Source: Schleiferiaceae bacterium (GTDB lineage Bacteria > Bacteroidota > Bacteroidia > Flavobacteriales > Schleiferiaceae). From it: a stretch of DNA of 9,038 nucleotides. Of this stretch, positions 5,671 through 9,038 are shown in pieces. The notes under the pieces were generated by a model. It was not told where the DNA came from, made no database searches, and was given only the letters and a program-made list of their open reading frames with translations. The translations under genes and the position numbers were made by a program. Each line of letters starts with the position of its first letter. The stretch's first letter is position 1. The stretch spans positions 1 through 9,038 of the forward strand of contig JAKMGS010000071.1 in assembly GCA_022424815.1 (NCBI GenBank), in the 5' to 3' direction.

Positions 5671-6677
5671 TCCGATTCACCCTTCAAAAAATCGCCCTCG
5701 CTGTGCTTACCCTCTGGGGTGTAGCGACGTTGGTGTTTTTGTTGTTTACGCTCGTTCCTGGTGATCCAGCGCAAATGATGTTGGGCAAGCGCGACGATCC
5801 TGAAGCCCTGGCAGCCGTGCGTGCGAAGTACGGGCTCGACCAGCCGCTGAGCGTGCAATATGTGCAGTATTTGGGCCGTATCTCACCTGTAAACTTCAGT
5901 GGGGAAGGCCCGCTGTTCAAGGCACCGGACTTTGGCGAGAGCTTCCAACGTCAGGGACAAAAAGTCAGCTCGTTAATAGGACAGACTTTCCCAAACACTG
6001 CCTTGCTGGCACTAGTGGCCATAGGTTTTGCCGTCGTGGTAGGCGGAGTACTTGGCGCCGTGGTGGCCTACAGGGAAGGAAGTATGTTGGACCAATTCCT
6101 CACTGCCTTCAGCGCCCTAGGAATGAGCTTGCCGTCCTTTTTTACCGCCGTCCTTTTTGCTTGGATTTTTGCGTACTTGCTAGGGCCTTGGACGGGGTTG
6201 AACCTGACGGGCTCCCTATATGCCGTGGACGATTATACCGGTGAGCGCTACCTGCAACTCAAAAACCTCATTCTACCGGCATTGACCTTGGGCATTCGTC
6301 CCATCGGCGTAGTGCTGCAACTTACCCGCAATAGCGTACTTCAGGTTGTCCAGCAAGACTTTGTGCGAACCGCAAGAGCCAAGGGCCTAAAGGAAGGCCG
6401 AGTCTTTTTCCGACACATCCTGCCGGTTGCCTCGAATCCCATCATTACGACCATCAGTGGTTGGTTTGCATCGCTCTTGGCCGGGGCGGTATTTGTGGAA
6501 ATTATTTTTGGTTGGAATGGCATGGGGAAATTGCTCGTGGAAGCGTTAAATACTCGAGATTTGCCAATAACAATGGGGTGCGTCATGGTCATCGCCGCCA
6601 TCTTCGTTTTCTTAACGACGTTAGTGGATGTGCTGTACGCAGTGCTCGACCCAAGAATACGAGCGGAATTATTTTAA
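5667..6677 (+). CDS. OppB/DppB-type ABC transporter permease
   Basis: This 336-residue inner-membrane permease belongs to the peptide/nickel branch of ABC importers. The N-terminus has the family pattern: a first helix (8-30) running into FTLVPGDPAQ, then ALAAVRAKYGLDQPLSVQY (47-65). The EAA loop that contacts the ATPase is clear at 235-256, with TARAKGLKEG then FRHILPVASNP. Further helices lie near 110-133, 145-171, 203-220, 264-281 and 302-326, and the end LDPRIR is typical. The start is TTG at 5667, within a TTGA overlap with the previous stop. An in-frame stop at 5652 excludes a longer start, and the N-terminal helix requires this one. No OppC, ATPase or substrate-binding gene lies beside it, so its partners must be elsewhere or it works alone. 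The substrate is unknown; peptides are a family-based guess. Confidence 0.93.
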   Translation: MIRFTLQKIALAVLTLWGVATLVFLLFTLVPGDPAQMMLGKRDDPEALAAVRAKYGLDQPLSVQYVQYLGRISPVNFSGEGPLFKAPDFGESFQRQGQKVSSLIGQTFPNTALLALVAIGFAVVVGGVLGAVVAYREGSMLDQFLTAFSALGMSLPSFFTAVLFAWIFAYLLGPWTGLNLTGSLYAVDDYTGERYLQLKNLILPALTLGIRPIGVVLQLTRNSVLQVVQQDFVRTARAKGLKEGRVFFRHILPVASNPIITTISGWFASLLAGAVFVEIIFGWNGMGKLLVEALNTRDLPITMGCVMVIAAIFVFLTTLVDVLYAVLDPRIRAELF

Positions 6678-6705
6678 GAACACACAACAACATCAATAAA
6701 TAATC
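6678..6705 (+). promoter_or_regulatory. A-rich leader before tpiA
   Basis: The 28 bases before the tpiA ATG contain 16 A and only one G, and no Shine-Dalgarno motif. Such A-rich leaders are common before well-expressed genes in Bacteroidota, where initiation depends little on Shine-Dalgarno pairing. This is the largest gap in the rightward operon. No TAnnTTTG element was found just upstream, so a separate tpiA promoter is not supported. Confidence 0.35.
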
Positions 6706-7476
6706 ATGAGAAGAAAGATTGTAGCAGGTAACTGGAAAATGAACACGGCGTACAACGAAGCGATGGATTTGGTCGCAGAATTGAAGTCGTCGTTGACGGA
6801 AGAAGTCGTAGGAGAAACAGGTGTGATCATCACTCCTCCATCCGTGTTCCTGAGTGATGTCGTAAATGAATTGGTCGATAATCCATTCATCGCTGTCGCT
6901 GCACAGAACTGCCACGAACAAGATAATGGTGCCTACACTGGTGAAATCAGCGCCCCTATGTTGGCCTCTTTGGATTTGGACGCCGTCATTATCGGCCATA
7001 GCGAGCGCCGTCAATACTTCGGTGAGACCAACGAGAGCTGTAAGGTAAAATTAGGCCAGGCATTGAACAACGAATTGGCCGCGATCTACTGTATTGGTGA
7101 AATCTTGGAAGAGCGCAAGAGCGGCAACTACATGGACGTGATCCTCAGCCAATGTGCCGAAGGTCTAGAAGGCTTCTCAGAAGAAGATATGGACAATATC
7201 ATCTTGGCTTACGAGCCGGTTTGGGCCATTGGTACGGGTGAAACTGCTTCTCCAGAGCAAGCACAAGAGGTACATGCCGGCATTCGTGCTTGGTTGGTAG
7301 AGCGTTTCGGCGGTGAAGCGGCCCAAGATATTTCGGTATTGTACGGCGGCTCATGTAAGCCAGGCAACGCGGCAGAGTTATTCGCACAACCAGATATCGA
7401 CGGTGGTTTGATCGGCGGCGCCTCATTGAGCGCAGCAGATTTCACTGCGATCGTAAAAGCGAGAACCGAAGCCTAA
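6706..7476 (+). CDS. tpiA: Triosephosphate isomerase TpiA
   Basis: TpiA interconverts dihydroxyacetone phosphate and glyceraldehyde 3-phosphate in glycolysis and gluconeogenesis in the cytoplasm. The 256-residue protein is of normal length and carries all catalytic landmarks: N9 and K11 in VAGNWKMN (6-13), H98 in IIGHSERR (95-102), E170 in AYEPVWAIGTG (168-178), the mobile loop that follows, and the phosphate-binding LYGGS (212-216) and GGLIGGASL (233-241). NCHEQDNGAYTGEIS (68-82) is also typical. The stop shares one base with the prmA start (TAATG), so translation of the two is probably coupled. Confidence 0.98.
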   Translation: MRRKIVAGNWKMNTAYNEAMDLVAELKSSLTEEVVGETGVIITPPSVFLSDVVNELVDNPFIAVAAQNCHEQDNGAYTGEISAPMLASLDLDAVIIGHSERRQYFGETNESCKVKLGQALNNELAAIYCIGEILEERKSGNYMDVILSQCAEGLEGFSEEDMDNIILAYEPVWAIGTGETASPEQAQEVHAGIRAWLVERFGGEAAQDISVLYGGSCKPGNAAELFAQPDIDGGLIGGASLSAADFTAIVKARTEA

Positions 7477-8306
7477 TGTCGGAAACCCCAGTGTACATTG
7501 AATTGACCGCAACGGTCGTTCCCTTGGAACCCTTCCGCGATGTGTTTATTGCACAGCTCGGGGAATTGGGCTTTGACACCTTCACCGATACCGAGGATGG
7601 GTTTCAGGCGTACATTTTAAAGGACCAATTCTCTTCTGATGCAGTCGCCGAGACCCTTCAATGGGATGGTGTTCAGGTCACTTATTCCTTGCAAGAAATC
7701 GAGCAAGTGAACTGGAATGCGGAATGGGAGAAAAACTTTGATCCGATTGATGTGGACGGTCGCGTGTACATCCATGCTCCTTTCCACACGCCAAAACAAG
7801 GCTATGAGCACCTAATGTTGATCGAGCCAAAGATGTCCTTTGGTACCGGCCACCACCAAACCACCCACATGATGATTCAGTGGACCTTGGAATTGTCGAC
7901 CGAAGGCCTGCAAGTCCTCGACATGGGCTGTGGCACAGGGATCCTGGGCATCCTTGCCGGGATGCGTGGTGCGACTCACATTCACGGGATAGACATCGAC
8001 ACCTGGTGCGTAGAAAACACCTTGGAGAATGCACAGCGCAATGCCATTGCCATGAGCTGCGACCAGGGTGGGGCGGAAGCCATCAAGGACACCTATGATT
8101 TGATCTACGCCAACATCAACCTCAACGTGCTCCTCGCGGACATGGACGCTTATGTGGCCGCTTTGGCCGACGGCGGTACCATCTTGTTCAGCGGTTTTTA
8201 CGAGGAAAATGTGCCTGCCCTTCGGGAATGTGCCGAGGGCGCCGGGCTAACCTATGAGGGGATCAAAGGTCGCGATCAGTGGCGCAGTGTTAAAATGAGA
8301 AAGTAA
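7476..8306 (+). CDS. prmA: Ribosomal protein L11 methyltransferase PrmA
   Basis: PrmA uses S-adenosylmethionine to methylate ribosomal protein L11. The 276-residue protein has an N-terminal substrate-recognition part (1-70), then NWNAEWEKNFDPI (79-91) and MSFGTGHHQTT (120-130), both diagnostic of PrmA. The methyltransferase fold has motif I VLDMGCGTGILGI (147-159), acidic residues D173 and D175 after strand 2, and ANINLNVLL (212-220) at the catalytic motif. The length is slightly short of the enterobacterial enzyme (about 293), as is usual in Bacteroidota. It overlaps tpiA by one base, and its own stop overlaps the next start in the same way (TAATG at 8304-8308). Confidence 0.95.
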   Translation: MSETPVYIELTATVVPLEPFRDVFIAQLGELGFDTFTDTEDGFQAYILKDQFSSDAVAETLQWDGVQVTYSLQEIEQVNWNAEWEKNFDPIDVDGRVYIHAPFHTPKQGYEHLMLIEPKMSFGTGHHQTTHMMIQWTLELSTEGLQVLDMGCGTGILGILAGMRGATHIHGIDIDTWCVENTLENAQRNAIAMSCDQGGAEAIKDTYDLIYANINLNVLLADMDAYVAALADGGTILFSGFYEENVPALRECAEGAGLTYEGIKGRDQWRSVKMRK

Positions 8307-9038
8307 TGCGAAGAATTGGACTGCTTGTTGCGCTTTTATTTAGCCTAGGGCTTCACGCTCAGAAGGCAGTTAAATTCTCTGAAATCGAACTTTTTCAGGA
8401 GGAATTCCTCGATATCGTTGATTTAAAAAAAGAGCAGAAAGCCCTCTTCAAAGACAGTCTATTACCAAATGCTGTGTTGGCAGCAGACGAATACGGAGAA
8501 CTATGGATTGATTTAAGCAATCAAATGATTCGTAAGCGTCTCGTACAGTCAGAGGTTTGGGAAGAACTCATTAGACTAATCTACGGAACATATGAGGGTG
8601 AAGCAGATGGCAATTCGAAGCAAATGGTCGAGCACCTCTTGAATTATTCAAAAAAGAATTCCTCAAAAAACCTTAAAGACTACATACACCTAAACTATCT
8701 CAATTATAACAAGCACATTTTCAATGATGAGCGGAAATTACTCTGGAGTGCCCCAAATGCCTTGTGGAATCTAGGGTTTAATGACGGTAGTCCAGTCTAT
8801 AGTTTCGATTCAGAAGATATTTTTGGTTTGTACAGGGAGGATACCACAGAGATTTTCGGTGCTACATTCAAATACTATCCCGAACAAAATGAAATTAAAG
8901 GTTCTGGAGGCACCGTTTTTTGGACAAGGTTCAATATTCCTGCGGATGAACGATATGCAATATTGACTTCTTGGAATATTGATATTACCAAAGCCGGTTA
9001 CAAGGCGAAAGCAATTTTATACGCTCCAGCGTTATATC
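8306..9038 (+). CDS. Exported protein of unknown function, N-terminal part (runs off the window)
   Basis: An open frame starts at the ATG sharing one base with the prmA stop and continues without a stop for 244 codons to the end of the window. Residues 1-19 form a signal peptide (MRRIG, a LLVALLFSLGL core, HAQ), so it should be exported. After it comes a charged, probably helical region (about 20-150, with EEFLDIVDLKKEQKALFKD and a Lys/Asn-rich stretch). A beta-rich part follows (about 160-244) with LYREDTTEIFGATFKYYP, GGTVFWTRFNIPADERYA and WNIDITKAGYKAKA. The second part is reminiscent of very large exported Bacteroidota proteins that have no assigned function. No catalytic motif was recognised. 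It is clearly more AT-rich than prmA (about 27-38 percent G+C in two sampled lines, against about 60 in prmA), so it may have a different history despite the coupled start. Confidence 0.8.
   Translation, partial: MRRIGLLVALLFSLGLHAQKAVKFSEIELFQEEFLDIVDLKKEQKALFKDSLLPNAVLAADEYGELWIDLSNQMIRKRLVQSEVWEELIRLIYGTYEGEADGNSKQMVEHLLNYSKKNSSKNLKDYIHLNYLNYNKHIFNDERKLLWSAPNALWNLGFNDGSPVYSFDSEDIFGLYREDTTEIFGATFKYYPEQNEIKGSGGTVFWTRFNIPADERYAILTSWNIDITKAGYKAKAILYAPALY

Noticed and set aside
7678..8034. Long antisense frame within prmA (118 codons), with others inside tpiA and the permease
   Set aside because: They are antisense to strongly supported genes, and their products are rich in Arg, Ser and Cys as expected for shadow frames.
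1..9038. Mobile elements, CRISPR arrays, tRNA or rRNA genes, attachment sites
   Set aside because: No repeat-spacer pattern, transposase or integrase signature, terminal inverted repeats or RNA gene was recognised, and genes fill nearly the entire window. Apart from the annotated ends there is no gene-free stretch above 50 bases.

Overview
The window looks like chromosomal housekeeping DNA from a Bacteroidota bacterium, most likely of the Flavobacteriales type. The evidence is the two-copy DUF1599 protein followed by a BT_3928-type DoxX protein, tpiA and prmA; folP directly followed by cdaA; a Bacteroidota-style promoter (TTG, 19 bases, TAACTTTG); and the scarcity of clear Shine-Dalgarno sites. 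No mobile element, phage gene, tRNA, rRNA or CRISPR array was seen.

Left block (1-2342, + strand, relatively AT-rich): the last 30 codons of a gene that resembles the C-terminus of LpxB, an exported SpoIID-domain protein, and a very short ComEC-type membrane protein. The ComEC gene runs tail to tail into the next block and overlaps it by 36 bases.

Middle block (2307-3967, - strand): folP (dihydropteroate synthase) followed by cdaA (diadenylate cyclase). The two reading frames overlap by 13 bases. A good promoter for this pair lies in the 37-base gap before the divergent gene, with its upstream element inside that gene's first codons.

Right block (4005-9038, + strand): a tightly packed probable operon. 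It holds the DUF1599 protein, the DoxX/BT_3928 protein (7-base gap), an OppB-like ABC permease (4-base TTGA overlap, TTG start), tpiA (28-base A-rich gap), prmA (1-base TAATG overlap) and an exported protein (again TAATG) that runs off the end of the window. The genes from DUF1599 to prmA are richer in G+C than the flanking genes. The final exported protein is clearly AT-rich and was not recognised.

Functionally this is a mix of envelope and peptidoglycan work (LpxB-like, SpoIID), DNA uptake (ComEC), folate synthesis, c-di-AMP signalling, peptide transport, glycolysis and ribosomal protein L11 methylation. No strong case for a new defence or mobile system was found. The points most worth a second look are the minimal ComEC, the orphan OppB permease inside the tpiA operon, and the unrecognised exported protein coupled to prmA.
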